Positions 36,436 through 48,318 of a stretch of 64,000 nt of DNA are shown piece by piece (position 1 is the first letter of the stretch; every line of letters begins with the position of its first letter). This stretch comes from Amycolatopsis sp. DSM 110486 (lineage in GTDB: Bacteria; Actinomycetota; Actinomycetes; Mycobacteriales; Pseudonocardiaceae): contig NZ_CP080519.1 in assembly GCF_019468465.1 (NCBI RefSeq), forward strand, positions 2,061,001 to 2,125,000. Direction: 5' to 3'. The notes beneath the pieces were generated by a model. The model ran no database searches and was not told the origin of the DNA. It saw nothing but the letters and a program-made list of their open reading frames with translations. The position numbers and the translations under genes were made by a program.

Positions 36436-37968
36436 TCAGCCCACCTGCGCGGGTTCGGGTGAGGGCGCGCCGGCCCACTGGTGCAGGACCGTCGCGAGAT
36501 CGGCGGGGTCGGGGGTGACCGTGGCCCAGGCGACGACGCCGTCCGGGCGGAGCAGGAGGCCGGTCGGGGTCGTGGGGGCGTCGGGGACGACGGTGACGCG
36601 GGTGGACCACGGGGCGGCGAGAGCCGCGAAAGCGCCGTCGGGAGTGCGGTCGAGCAGGACGAACCCGCCCGAGTGGGTGTGGTCGGCGAGGCGGGAGCCG
36701 TCGGACAGCCACACGTCCGGGGCGTAGCGGCCGATCAGCGGGTGGTCGCCGGGCAGGTCGAGGCGCTGGGTGACGCCGGAGATCTTCTTGACGACGTGGG
36801 TGGCGCCGTCGGGGGTGGCGAGCAGGTCTGCGACGACGGTGCGCAGCGCGGCCGACTTGGGGTCGCCGCGCAGGACGCCGATCTGGGCGCGCGTCCAGTC
36901 CAGGACCCAGGTGCCGAGGGGACGGCGTTCGGCGTCGTAGGTGGTCAACAGGCCGTCGGGAGCCCAGCCGGCGATGACGGCGGCCAGTTTCCAGCCCAGG
37001 TTCATCGCGTCGCCGACGCCGAGGTTGAGGCCCTGGCCGCCGAAGGGCGGGTGGACGTGGGCGGCGTCGCCGGCCAGGAAGACGCGGCCGGAGCGGTAGG
37101 TGGCGGCCTGGCGGGTGTTGTCGGTCCAGCGGGTGGCGGTGCCGCGCAGGGCGGTGAGGGTGACGTCGGTGCCGGAGACGCGGCGCAGGCTGCTCTGCAC
37201 CTCCTCCAGGGTGACGGGCACCGTGCGGTCGGCGGGGCCGCCGTCGAACTCGACGGTGGTCACGCGGCCGGGCTGCGGGCCGCAGCGATAGGCGCCCGCG
37301 GCCGACCAGGCCCAGCTGTCGGCGAGCTTCTCCGGGTCGGCGATGTCGGCGACGGCCAGGCGCCCGGTGAGCTCGGGGGCGGTGCCGGGAAAGTCGATGC
37401 CGGCGAGGCGGCGGACGGCGCTGTGCCCGCCATCGCAGCCGACCAGCCACGCCGTGCGCACCGGGCCGGCCGTGGTTCCGACGAGCACGCCGGCGCCGGT
37501 GTCTTCGAGCGACGTGACCTCCACCCCGCGCCGCACCGGCACGCCGAGCCGCGCGACGTGCTCGGCCAGCAGCGCCTCCAGCTCGCGCTGCGGCACCAAC
37601 CGCGCACCGTCGACGGCGGTGTGGGCGGCGAGGTCGGGATCGGACCAGTCGACGAGGTCGGCGTCGAGCACCATGCCCGCGAAATGGCCGGTGAACCGCG
37701 GGCCTTCCCGTTTCTCGACCAGGCGCGCGAACGACCCCACCTGCCCCAGCAGCTCCCGCTGCACCTGCTCGGCCGCCGGCAGCAGGCCGCGGCGGTCGAG
37801 GGCCTCGGCCGTCGGCACGTTGATCGCGCCGGCCTTCACCGCCTCGTCCGGCTCGGTCAGCCGCTCCAGTACCTGCACTTTTGCTCCGGACAAGGCCAGC
37901 TCGGCGGCGAGCACGAGGCCCACCGGCCCGGCGCCGACCACGGTCACGTCTACGCGTTCGTCAGACAC
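36436..37968 (-). CDS. FAD-dependent aromatic-type monooxygenase
   Basis: 510-residue class-A flavoprotein hydroxylase of the PheA/TfdB-like group. GxGxxG in VVGAGPVGLVLAAELALSG, the DG motif in VGCDGGHSAVRRLAGIDFPG and the FAD-ribityl motif VFLAGDAAHVHPPFGGQGLN are intact. A C-terminal thioredoxin-like domain (residues about 390-510) is present. The GTG start at 37968 lies inside an operator copy. Divergent from its presumed TetR regulator. Substrate probably a phenol, polyketide or drug-like aromatic. Confidence 0.88.
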   Translation of the reverse strand: MSDERVDVTVVGAGPVGLVLAAELALSGAKVQVLERLTEPDEAVKAGAINVPTAEALDRRGLLPAAEQVQRELLGQVGSFARLVEKREGPRFTGHFAGMVLDADLVDWSDPDLAAHTAVDGARLVPQRELEALLAEHVARLGVPVRRGVEVTSLEDTGAGVLVGTTAGPVRTAWLVGCDGGHSAVRRLAGIDFPGTAPELTGRLAVADIADPEKLADSWAWSAAGAYRCGPQPGRVTTVEFDGGPADRTVPVTLEEVQSSLRRVSGTDVTLTALRGTATRWTDNTRQAATYRSGRVFLAGDAAHVHPPFGGQGLNLGVGDAMNLGWKLAAVIAGWAPDGLLTTYDAERRPLGTWVLDWTRAQIGVLRGDPKSAALRTVVADLLATPDGATHVVKKISGVTQRLDLPGDHPLIGRYAPDVWLSDGSRLADHTHSGGFVLLDRTPDGAFAALAAPWSTRVTVVPDAPTTPTGLLLRPDGVVAWATVTPDPADLATVLHQWAGAPSPEPAQVG

Positions 37969-37999
37969 GAACAATGTTCTACTTACGAACGTTGTTCGT
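37967..37999. promoter_or_regulatory. Twin TetR operators between monooxygenase and tetR
   Basis: A perfect ACGAAC-GTT-GTTCGT (37985-37999) and an imperfect ACGAAC-AAT-GTTC (37967-37979) lie 18 bp apart in the shared divergent promoter. The second copy covers the monooxygenase start codon. Confidence 0.82.
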
Positions 38000-38019
38000 G
38001 TCAAGCTAGGGTGGTCCCC

Positions 38020-38736
38020 GTGAACCCGCGAGAGCGACGCGCGGCGCGCCACCAGCCGCCGAACCTCCAGGCCGACACCCGACCGCGGCGCCGTCGCAAG
38101 ACCCCGATCGTGGAACAGGTCGTCGACACGGCCCTGGACGTGATCGCCCGGGAGGGCTACGAGGCCCTGACCATGCGGCGCCTGGCCGACGCCCTCGACA
38201 CCGGACCCGCGTCGCTCTACAACCACGTGGTCAACAAGGCCGACCTCGGCGAGCTGCTCATCGGACGGCTGTGCTCCGAGCTCGCGCTGCCCTGGCCTTC
38301 CGCCGAGGAGTGGCGCGACCAGATCCGCAGCGTGTGCGAGCAGCTGCGCGACCAATACCTGCGCTACCCCGGCATCTCCAGCGCCGCGTTCGCCATGGTC
38401 CCCACCGACCTGGAAGCCGTGCGCGTCAACGAAGGCATGCTCGCGATCCTGCTCACGGGCGGCGTTGCGCCGCAGACCGCCGCGTGGGCCATCGACGCGC
38501 TCCTGCTGTACGTCGCGTCCTACTGCCTGGAGCTCTCCATCGCCCGCCAACGCTCAACCCGCGACGACACCGCCTGGGTCCTCGACCGCGACGAACTCCG
38601 CCGCCGCCTCACCGCCCTGCCCGCCGAGACGTTCCCCCACACGACGCGCCACGCCACGGAACTCACGGCCGGCGAAGGCCACGATCGGTTCGACTTCACG
38701 GTGGGGTTGATGATCGACGGTCTCGGCCGCCGCTAG
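38020..38736 (+). CDS. TetR-family repressor
   Basis: 238-residue regulator. The helix-turn-helix is in EGYEALTMRRLADALDTGPA followed by SLYNHVVNKADL, and a Pro/Arg-rich basic N-terminal arm (RPRRRRK) precedes it. The C-terminal all-helical ligand domain ends VGLMIDGLGRR. GTG 38020 is 7 nt after TAGGGT (38007-38012), predicting a leaderless mRNA. Divergent from the FAD monooxygenase, with paired ACGAAC palindromes between them, so it probably represses both until a substrate-like ligand binds. Confidence 0.88.
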   Translation: MNPRERRAARHQPPNLQADTRPRRRRKTPIVEQVVDTALDVIAREGYEALTMRRLADALDTGPASLYNHVVNKADLGELLIGRLCSELALPWPSAEEWRDQIRSVCEQLRDQYLRYPGISSAAFAMVPTDLEAVRVNEGMLAILLTGGVAPQTAAWAIDALLLYVASYCLELSIARQRSTRDDTAWVLDRDELRRRLTALPAETFPHTTRHATELTAGEGHDRFDFTVGLMIDGLGRR

Positions 38737-38743
38737 CCCCGGT

Positions 38744-39244
38744 TCAGGCGGCGAACAGCGCGGACAACCGCGGCAGCCGTTCCCGAGCCGAATCCGGGTC
38801 CTCGACGTCGAAGTCCGGGTCCAGCGGCGGCAGCGAGACGGGCGGGTCCTCAGGAAGTGGTTCCCCGGTAGCCGAGAGATAGGCCGCTGCGGTGAAGTAC
38901 AGGATCTCTTCGCACTCCAGCTCCTCGCCCTCGGCGGCGGCGGCGCGGACGGCCGGCACGTCGGCCAGCGAGTCGGGGTCGGCGAGGGCGCGGGTGAAGA
39001 CCTCGCGGCCCTGGGTGAGGAGCCAGCCGCGGAAGTAATCGAAGCCGTCGTCGGAGCAGCCGCCGTTGACGACGTACGCGGCGGCCCACAGAGGACTGCG
39101 GTAGGACTCCGTGAGGAGTCCGCCCAAAACCCTGTGCGCGGCAACGATTTCCGCGCGCGAGCGGGCCGCGAGCAGCTCGCCGGCGCGGGCGGCCACGTCG
39201 GCGTGGGAGGAGTCGATGAGCTGCCAGAAGTCGAGTTCGGTCAC
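38744..39244 (-). CDS. DUF4240 protein
   Basis: 166-residue protein with the DUF4240 pattern: N-terminal FWQLIDSSHADV, middle DDGFDYFRGWLLTQGREVF, and C-terminal acidic tail (LPPLDPDFDVEDPD). No function is known for the family, whose members are small and cytoplasmic. GTG start. It lies just upstream in transcription of nothing obvious and 7 bp from the convergent TetR stop. Confidence 0.75.
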   Translation of the reverse strand: MTELDFWQLIDSSHADVAARAGELLAARSRAEIVAAHRVLGGLLTESYRSPLWAAAYVVNGGCSDDGFDYFRGWLLTQGREVFTRALADPDSLADVPAVRAAAAEGEELECEEILYFTAAAYLSATGEPLPEDPPVSLPPLDPDFDVEDPDSARERLPRLSALFAA

Positions 39245-39284
39245 GAGTCCGAACTCTGCCAGCCGGGTCCGACAAAAACGGGGA

Positions 39285-39776
39285 CTACATCAGCTCCAGC
39301 AAGAACGGCAGCTCCTGCGGCGCATACCAAGCCAGCTCATGATCCTCCGCATCACCCAGCACGAACTCGGCGTCCTCGTCGCCAAGGTCGGCGGCGTCGA
39401 TCACGGCGGCGGCCGCGGAGACGGCGTCGGCAGCTTCGGCGGAGTCCACGTGGATCGCGGCGATCCGGCTGAGCGCGACAGGGCCGTCGAGGCGGACGAC
39501 GGCGGCGTCGAGGTCCGCGCGCAACGTCACGTTGTCCACGTCGGCCGAGACGACGGCGCGGCGGGGCTCGCCCTTTTCCTCCGCGTTGATCAGGCGAAGC
39601 GACGCGCGGGCGGCGTCCAGCAACGCGGCGTACTCCAGCTCTTCGTCGGAGCCGCTCACGTACGCCTCGCGCAGCCCTGGCGTCAGCGCGAACGCCGTTC
39701 CGCTGCGGGCCCGGAACTCGCCGTTCGACTCGAGTTCGCGAAGCATCGCGATCGTCGCCGGAATGTAGACCCTCAC
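39285..39776 (-). CDS. Conserved hypothetical protein (Rv3231c-like, DUF6912)
   Basis: 163-residue protein beginning MRVYIPATIAML, with SGTAFALTPGLREAY, VVSADVDNVTLRADLDAAVV and DHELAWYAPQELPFLLELM at the end, all features I recall from M. tuberculosis Rv3231c. Function unknown. The GTG start overlaps the acyltransferase stop by 4 nt (GTGA), so the two are coupled, as they are near one another in mycobacteria. Confidence 0.8.
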   Translation of the reverse strand: MRVYIPATIAMLRELESNGEFRARSGTAFALTPGLREAYVSGSDEELEYAALLDAARASLRLINAEEKGEPRRAVVSADVDNVTLRADLDAAVVRLDGPVALSRIAAIHVDSAEAADAVSAAAAVIDAADLGDEDAEFVLGDAEDHELAWYAPQELPFLLELM

Positions 39777-41179
39777 CAGTGCGCACCCTTCAGCTCTTCC
39801 AACGCTTCTTCGATCATCCCGCCGAGCAGGTCGACGTCGAACGCGGCCTTGCGGTCGCCGTTGAGTCCGAAGTAGACACCGCCGCGGTAGGACGTGACCC
39901 CGATCGCCAGCGCTTGGGTGCGCATCAGCGGCATCACGGGGAACATCTCGATCAGTTTCGCCTCACCCGCGTACACCGGTTCCTGCGGCCCCGGCGAGTT
40001 GGTGATCATGAGGTTGAAAATCCGGCCCGACAGCGAACCGCCGGCCCGCGCGCCGAGCGAATGCAGCGTCGCCGGGGCGAAGCCGCTTACCTTCAGCAGC
40101 CCGCGCGCGGCGACGGAACGGCCGGAGTCGAGGTGCGCGCTCATCGCGTGGCCGACGTGCTGCAGCCGCAGCACGGGGTTCGGCTCGCCCACCGGCAGGT
40201 CGACGAGGTAGGCCGCCACCTGGTTGCCGACGAGCGCCGGTGTGGAGTACTCGGCCGTGTCCTCGTCGCGCACGGCCAGGGGCACCAGCGCGCGCACGGT
40301 GGCCGTGGACGTGAGGTTCACCCCGCGCGAAAGGAGCCACTCGCGCAGCGCGCCGGTGATCGCGGTGAGAATCACGTCGTTGACGGTCCCGCCGTGCTCA
40401 GCGCGGACCTTCCGGTAGTCCTCCAGCCGCGTGCGCACCACGGAGAACAGCCGGCCGCCGGAGACACGCACGTTGAGCGGGCCCTGCGGCGCCGGGTTGA
40501 CGACGGTGCGCAGCGTGGACGCCACCTCTCCCAGCGTCTCGGCGACCTTGCCGACCGACGCCCACGCGTCGTTGGCTGCGGAGCGGACGTTCTCGACCAG
40601 CTCACCCGGGCGTTGCACGGCCTCGCTCACGGCGTCGATCATCAGCTGCGCGCGGCTCGGCTCGCGGCGCGGTGTCCAGGTGTCCTCGTACGGCTCGGGC
40701 GGCGCCGGGGCGTCGTCGAGGATGAGCTGGCCGAGGTCGATGGTGCCGATACCGTCCACAACGGACTGGTGCGTCTTCGTCACCAGCGCCACGCGGTCGC
40801 CGACGAGACCCTCGACGAAGTAGGCCTCCCACAGCGGGCGTTCGGGCGCGAGCCGGCGCGACATCAGGCGCGCGACCAGGTCGAACAGCTGCTCGTCGGT
40901 GCCCGGCTGGGGCAGCGCGGAGCGGCGGACGTGGTAGTTGAGGTCGAAGTCGACGTCGTCCACCCACACGGGCCGGGCGAGGTGGCCGGGGACGTCGAGC
41001 ACGCGCTGGCGGTAGCGCGGCAGGAACGGCAGGCGCGAGCCGACGAGGTCGAGCACCTGCGCGTAGTCGAGCCCGCCGCGCGGGCGCTCGAAGATGGCCA
41101 CGCCGCCGACGTGCATCGGGGTCGCGTGGTCCTCGACGTACAGGAACGAGGCGTCGAGCGCGGACAGGCGGTCGGGCAT
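39773..41179 (-). CDS. WS/DGAT/MGAT-type acyltransferase (Tgs3-like)
   Basis: 468-residue wax ester synthase/diacylglycerol acyltransferase family protein (condensation-domain-like fold) for storage-lipid synthesis. N-terminal SALDASFLYVEDHATPMHVG and the later GTVNDVILTAITGALREWL and ITNSPGP are typical. The catalytic HHxxxDG motif reads HQSVVDG, so the second His is replaced by Gln, which may change or reduce acyl-transfer activity. It corresponds in position to tgs3 (Rv3234c). Confidence 0.87.
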   Translation of the reverse strand: MPDRLSALDASFLYVEDHATPMHVGGVAIFERPRGGLDYAQVLDLVGSRLPFLPRYRQRVLDVPGHLARPVWVDDVDFDLNYHVRRSALPQPGTDEQLFDLVARLMSRRLAPERPLWEAYFVEGLVGDRVALVTKTHQSVVDGIGTIDLGQLILDDAPAPPEPYEDTWTPRREPSRAQLMIDAVSEAVQRPGELVENVRSAANDAWASVGKVAETLGEVASTLRTVVNPAPQGPLNVRVSGGRLFSVVRTRLEDYRKVRAEHGGTVNDVILTAITGALREWLLSRGVNLTSTATVRALVPLAVRDEDTAEYSTPALVGNQVAAYLVDLPVGEPNPVLRLQHVGHAMSAHLDSGRSVAARGLLKVSGFAPATLHSLGARAGGSLSGRIFNLMITNSPGPQEPVYAGEAKLIEMFPVMPLMRTQALAIGVTSYRGGVYFGLNGDRKAAFDVDLLGGMIEEALEELKGAHW

Positions 41180-41213
41180 GAGCCGATCCTTACACAGTGC
41201 GAGACTGACCGGC

Positions 41214-41975
41214 GTGGGTGATGAGGCGGAGGTTTCTCCGAAGGACCGGTTCCTGACCGTCTACGGGCGCAAGCCGGTGCTCGAAGCGCTGGCCGACGAC
41301 GGTCTGCAGGTGGACAAGGTCATCCTCGCCGACACCGCCCGCGGCCCCGCCGCGGTCGAGATCCAGCGCGCCGCGAAGGACGCCGGGGTGCCGGTGCAGC
41401 GCGCGAGCGCCCACCGCGTGAAGGTGCTGGCCGGCAACGGCAAGCAGGACCAGGGCGTGCTGGCCGACGTCGTCGCGCCGCGGATGCGCTCGCTCGCCGC
41501 CGCGCTGGACGACCGCCGCCCGCCCGCGCGAGTCCTGCTGCTCGACGGCATCACGACGCCGGCGAACGTCGGCATGATCCTTCGCACGGCCACCGCCGCC
41601 GGTCTGGAAGGCGTGATCGTGCCGCGGCGGGGGGTGGCCGCGTTGGACCCGATGGTGGTCAAGGCTTCGGCCGGCGTGGCGTTCCGCGCGCCGGTGCTGC
41701 GGTGCGGCAGTGCTCGTGAGGCGGCGGAAATGCTGACAGACGCCGGGTATGGCCTGTACGCGCTGAGTGCGTCGGGCAAGTCGACGGTGTTCGACGTTTC
41801 GCTGCCTCAGCGGGCGGCGTTCGTGCTGGGCGGGGAGACGGAAGGCGTGGGCGCGGCCGTGGCCGAGCTGGTGACCGAGTGGGTCTCCATTCCGATGCCC
41901 GGCGACGTCGAGTCGCTCAACGTCTCGGCGGCGGCCGCGGTGCTGTCGTTCGAGCTGGTGCGACGGTCTAGCTGA
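41214..41975 (+). CDS. SpoU/TrmH-family RNA 2'-O-methyltransferase
   Basis: 253-residue SAM-dependent ribose methyltransferase with the trefoil-knot fold. An N-terminal L30e-like substrate domain (TVYGRKPVLEALADDGLQVD) is followed by motif 1 LLDGITTPANVGMILRTA, motif 2 VLGGETEGVG and motif 3 IPMPGDVESLNVSAAAAVL. The target (23S rRNA or tRNA) is not decidable here. GTG 41214 is used. Divergent from the acyltransferase with 34 bp between, and its stop overlaps the convergent HAD gene by 8 bp. Confidence 0.88.
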   Translation: MGDEAEVSPKDRFLTVYGRKPVLEALADDGLQVDKVILADTARGPAAVEIQRAAKDAGVPVQRASAHRVKVLAGNGKQDQGVLADVVAPRMRSLAAALDDRRPPARVLLLDGITTPANVGMILRTATAAGLEGVIVPRRGVAALDPMVVKASAGVAFRAPVLRCGSAREAAEMLTDAGYGLYALSASGKSTVFDVSLPQRAAFVLGGETEGVGAAVAELVTEWVSIPMPGDVESLNVSAAAAVLSFELVRRSS

Positions 41976-42351
41976 ACAGAGCGGCCAGCTCTCCGAGGGT
42001 GTTCTCCATCGTGACGTGGTGGATGGCGACCATGCCCGCCTCGGCGGCGCCGCGGACGTTGCGGGCGGCGTCGTCCACGAACGCGCAGGTGGCGGCGGCG
42101 AGGCCGAGGCGTTCGGCGGCCACGAGGTAGATCTCGCGATCGGGTTTGGCCACGCCGACCTCGCCGGAGAAGACCAGCGTGTCGAAGTAGTCGGCCAGCT
42201 CGTGGCGGACGGCCGGCGTGGCACCGGGCGCGTTGGAGACCAGGCCGGTGCGCGTGCCGCCGGAGCGGATGGCGCGCAGGTAGTCGTAGAGCAGGTGGGC
42301 GTCGGGGTCGGTGAGGACGCCGGCGTAGTCGACCAGCAAGCCTTTGAGCAC
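41968..42351 (-). CDS. Small HAD-like hydrolase
   Basis: 127-residue protein of the HAD superfamily. Motif I is LLVDYAGVLTD, motif II LVSNAPG, the Lys region GVAKPDREIY and motif IV AFVDDAARNV. The second Asp of motif I, the usual general acid, is Ala, so the protein may not be a phosphatase. It lacks a full cap domain and is short for the family. GTG start. Overlaps the convergent methyltransferase gene by 8 bp. Confidence 0.8.
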   Translation of the reverse strand: MLKGLLVDYAGVLTDPDAHLLYDYLRAIRSGGTRTGLVSNAPGATPAVRHELADYFDTLVFSGEVGVAKPDREIYLVAAERLGLAAATCAFVDDAARNVRGAAEAGMVAIHHVTMENTLGELAALFS

Positions 42352-42516
42352 GGGCTCACCCTAGCGATCCGCGTGCGCGGCAACGGGCGTAGCGCATCTT
42401 GCAGATCGGAATGGGCGGATTCGCGGATTTCGCCGGATCAGGCGCAGGCGGTCCCGGTTTCGGCTTTGTCCGGGCACTACCTGCAGCGGATCGTCCGCGT
42501 TTCAGGGGAGGAACAC

Positions 42517-43005
42517 ATGACGACCCACCGCCTCCGGGGCCTCGCGGGCAGCGAGCCCGCAGCCCGGCCCCGCCCTGTCCGCCACGTCACGCGGCACCGC
42601 CCGCCGGTCCGCGACCTGCCACCCACGGGGCACAACGTGGTTCAGCTCCTGGGACCCCCGAGCGAACGCCAGCTCACCGGCCGCCTCAACGCCATCCTCG
42701 AAGTCCTCGGCGGCCGCCGCGCCGCGGCGCAGGTGCAGAACCTCGTCGACCCGGCCCTCTTCGCGCGGCTTCTGACGCACAGCCGCCTGCCGAGCACGCG
42801 GCATCGGGTCGGGACGCTGCACCTGTGTCACCCGACGGATCTTGCACTGGAGGCCGCGACGACCATTCGAAACGGTCCTCGGGTGCTCGCTCTGGCCGCG
42901 CGGTTCGAGCGGACGCGGACGGGGTGGGTTTGTACGCGGTTCCACCTGCTGGCGCCGCGTCTGGGTCCGGCGCGTGCGGTGCCGGCGCGTCCGTCGGCTG
43001 CTTGA
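42517..43005 (+). CDS. Rv3235-like protein (DUF6459)
   Basis: 162-residue protein with a basic proline-rich N-terminus (ARPRPVRHVTRHRPPVRDLP) and a compact domain (RLNAILEVLGGRRAAAQVQN, VGTLHLCHPTDLALEAATTI, RFERTRTGWVCTRFHLL). It resembles M. tuberculosis Rv3235, conserved upstream of secA1 in actinobacteria and of unknown function. A strong AGGGGAGGA precedes ATG 42517. Confidence 0.78.
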   Translation: MTTHRLRGLAGSEPAARPRPVRHVTRHRPPVRDLPPTGHNVVQLLGPPSERQLTGRLNAILEVLGGRRAAAQVQNLVDPALFARLLTHSRLPSTRHRVGTLHLCHPTDLALEAATTIRNGPRVLALAARFERTRTGWVCTRFHLLAPRLGPARAVPARPSAA

Positions 43006-43038
43006 TGGGACGGGTGTCCCAAACAGCGGGTCACGGCG

Positions 43039-44247
43039 TCAGCCGATCGCTACCGGGAGCTGGGACAGGCCGCGCATGGTGATGGTCGGGTTCCAGGTCG
43101 GGGGGCCGGCCAGGTGCAGCGCCGGGGTGCGGACGGCGAGTTCGCGCAGGGCGGTCTGGCCTTCGAGGCGGGCCAGGGGTGAACCGAGGCAGAAGTGGAT
43201 GCCCTGGCCGAAGGCGAGGTGGCGGGAGGGCTCGCGGGTGGGGTCGAAGGTGTCCGGGTCCGGGTGGGTCGCGGGGTCGCGGTTGGCGGCGCCGATGAGG
43301 ACGATCGCCTGGGCGCCGGGGGCGACGTCGGTGGTGCCGACGCGCGTGGGCTTCAGGGCGACGCGGCTGGTGAGCTGCACCGGGGAGTCGTGGCGCAGGA
43401 CTTCTTCGACGGCGTTGGGCGCGAGGGCGCCGTCGTCGCCGAGGGAGCGAAGGCCGGCTTCGGTGCCGAGCAGGGCCAGAACTCCGTTGCCGATGAGGTT
43501 GGTGGTGGTCTCGTGGCCGGCGACGAGCAGGAGGGTGAGCGTGACCAGGAGCTCGGCTTCGGTGAGCTTGTCGCCCTGATCGGTGACGGCGACGAGGTCC
43601 GACAGAAGGTCCTCACCAGGGTTGCGGCGGCGTTCCGCGGCCAGTTCGCGGAAGTAGGCGTTGAACTCGCGGCCGGCGTCGCCCGCTTCTTCGAGCACGG
43701 AGTCGGCGACGAGGAACGCCGGGTCGAGCGCGCGGGCCAGCGCGTGCGACCACTCGGCGAAGCGCGACCGGTCGGCCATCGGGACGCCGAGCATCTCGCT
43801 GATGACCTCGACCGGCAGCGGCGCGGCCAGCGCGGTCATCAGGTCGGCCGAACCGGCGTCGATCAGGTCGGAGATCAGGCGCGCGGTGATGTCCTCAACG
43901 CGCGGGCGCAGGCGCTCGACCATCCGCGGCGTGAAGGCCTTCGACACGAGCCGGCGCAGGCGCGTGTGGTCCGGCGGGTTGAGACCGAGGAACGACACCA
44001 CCGGGCGGCCCTCGGCGTCGACCAGGTCGTCCGGGTGGCGGGCGGCCGGGTCAAGGACCTCGGGCTGGGGGTGCCCGAACGCGGGATCACGCACAACCTC
44101 CGTCGCCTCCGCCAGGCCGCTCACCACGAGGAACCCCGGCGCGATCTCGGCGACGGGCTCGGCCTCACGCCACTTGCGGTAAAGCGGGTACGGGTCCGCT
44201 TTGTACTCGGGCGCGAACATCTGCGTGAAGGTTTCCAGGTCAGCCAC
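43039..44247 (-). CDS. Cytochrome P450 (second of two)
   Basis: 402-residue P450. I-helix AGHETT, K-helix EEVLRHDSPVQ and heme loop FGQGIHFCLGSPLARLEGQ are intact. The start is GTG 44247 with GGGGGAGAG upstream. An in-frame start 8 codons earlier has no better signal. The AGHETT version and RVALKPTRVG differ from the first P450. It lies between the Rv3235-like gene and secA, so it is an insertion into an otherwise conserved stretch. No redox partner adjacent. Confidence 0.9.
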   Translation of the reverse strand: MADLETFTQMFAPEYKADPYPLYRKWREAEPVAEIAPGFLVVSGLAEATEVVRDPAFGHPQPEVLDPAARHPDDLVDAEGRPVVSFLGLNPPDHTRLRRLVSKAFTPRMVERLRPRVEDITARLISDLIDAGSADLMTALAAPLPVEVISEMLGVPMADRSRFAEWSHALARALDPAFLVADSVLEEAGDAGREFNAYFRELAAERRRNPGEDLLSDLVAVTDQGDKLTEAELLVTLTLLLVAGHETTTNLIGNGVLALLGTEAGLRSLGDDGALAPNAVEEVLRHDSPVQLTSRVALKPTRVGTTDVAPGAQAIVLIGAANRDPATHPDPDTFDPTREPSRHLAFGQGIHFCLGSPLARLEGQTALRELAVRTPALHLAGPPTWNPTITMRGLSQLPVAIG

Positions 44248-44395
44248 GGCTCTCCCCCTCGACGGCACCACCGACCACGTTAGGCGCGTCGGCGGATCCC
44301 GTCACGTGAAGGCACTCAGCGACCCGCCCTTCGAAGAACCGCGTCAACACAGGGGTGTGCTTCGCCGACTGAACCCGACCCCGGGCGCAGCACAC

Positions 44396-44428
44396 AAAAA
44401 GGGCGGGCCGCACGAATGCGACCCGCCC
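44396..44428 (-). terminator. Intrinsic terminator of secA
   Basis: The stem GGGCGGGTCGCA with TGCGGCCCGCCC (one mismatch) and a 4-nt loop is followed on the minus strand by TTTTT. It lies 15 bp after the secA stop. Confidence 0.82.
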
Positions 44429-44442
44429 CGGAAAAACCTGCG

Positions 44443-47349
<2,907 letters not shown>

Positions 47350-47531
47350 CCGGTCGACCTCACTAGCTGATCATGATCGCACCCGAGCCGGTCCCGGGCT
47401 TGTGGGCACGGCGCGCACTCGTAGTGCGGCGCCGCCGTCTCACCACATCGTAGGGAACACACAGTGGTCCGCGCACGCACGTGCTCGCAGAAGGTCACGA
47501 GAGGCCCCTTCGCACGCTACTCCCGGCACGC

Positions 47532-47565
47532 GGGTGGCCCGCACGCGCTCGCGTGCGGGCCACCC
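47532..47565 (-). terminator. Terminator of hpf
   Basis: A 15-bp perfect stem, GGGTGGCCCGCACGC with GCGTGCGGGCCACCC, and a 4-nt loop lie 46 bp after the hpf stop. Confidence 0.85.
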
Positions 47566-47610
47566 GTGGCACCGGCCGGCTCCCCCTCCGGCCGCGCCGG
47601 CTTGGCGGGC

Positions 47611-48318
47611 TCAGCCGCCGAGCCGGATCACGCCGTAATCGAAACCCTTCCGCCGGTACACGACGCTCGGCCGCCCGGACTCGGAGTCGTTGAACAGGTA
47701 GAAGTCGTGACCGACCAGCTCCATCTCGTAGAGAGCCTGGTCCACCGACATGGGGTCCGCGTTGTGGTTCTTCTCGCGGACGACGCGGCCGGGCTGGTAG
47801 CCCAGATCGTCGTCTTCCCAGCGTTTCTGCTGGGGCAGGGTGATCTCACCGGAGCTGACGGCCGCGAAACCATCGGTGATCGGTTCGGCCGTGTCAGCGG
47901 CGGGTGCCTCCAGCACTGCCGTGCTCGCGGTGGGACGGGCGACGGCGTCCGGCGATCCGCCGGCCATCGCCATCGAGGTCGCCTCGGCGACCGACTCCGG
48001 GCGGCTGCGCCCGTAGTGCACGCGCCTCCGGTCGTGTGTTCGCCTCAGCCGGTTCTCCAGCTTCGTGACGGCGGAGTCGAGCGCTGCGTAGAAGTCCGCG
48101 GCGCACGCTTCGGCGCGCACGGCCGGACCGCGGCCCTTTCCGGTGATCTCGACGCGCTGGCAGCTCTTCGCCTGCCGGCGGTTCGGCTCGTGGAACAACT
48201 CCACGTCGTACCGGATGACCTTCTTGTCGTAGCGCTCAAGACGGGCCAGCTTTTCGCTGACGAGTGCCCGGTAGTGGTCGGGCACCTCCACGTTGCGGCC
48301 CTTTACGACGATGTCCAT
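47611..48318 (-). CDS. hpf: Long-form ribosome hibernation promoting factor (HPF)
   Basis: 235-residue hibernation factor that dimerises 70S ribosomes into 100S particles. The N-terminal HPF/RaiA domain (MDIVVKGRNVEVPDHYRALV, SAVTKLENRLRR) is joined by a variable linker (residues 110-165) to the C-terminal S30AE domain (DPMSVDQALYEMELVGHDFY, GVIRLGG). Counterpart of Rv3241c, next to secA as in mycobacteria. A 540-bp leader region with a tiny upstream frame precedes it. Preceded by GAGGGAGGT. Confidence 0.92.
   Translation of the reverse strand: MDIVVKGRNVEVPDHYRALVSEKLARLERYDKKVIRYDVELFHEPNRRQAKSCQRVEITGKGRGPAVRAEACAADFYAALDSAVTKLENRLRRTHDRRRVHYGRSRPESVAEATSMAMAGGSPDAVARPTASTAVLEAPAADTAEPITDGFAAVSSGEITLPQQKRWEDDDLGYQPGRVVREKNHNADPMSVDQALYEMELVGHDFYLFNDSESGRPSVVYRRKGFDYGVIRLGG

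Noticed and set aside
36481..38736. 751-codon frame on the plus strand across the FAD monooxygenase
   Set aside because: Only its last 238 codons (TetR) have protein-family character. The start is placed at 38020.
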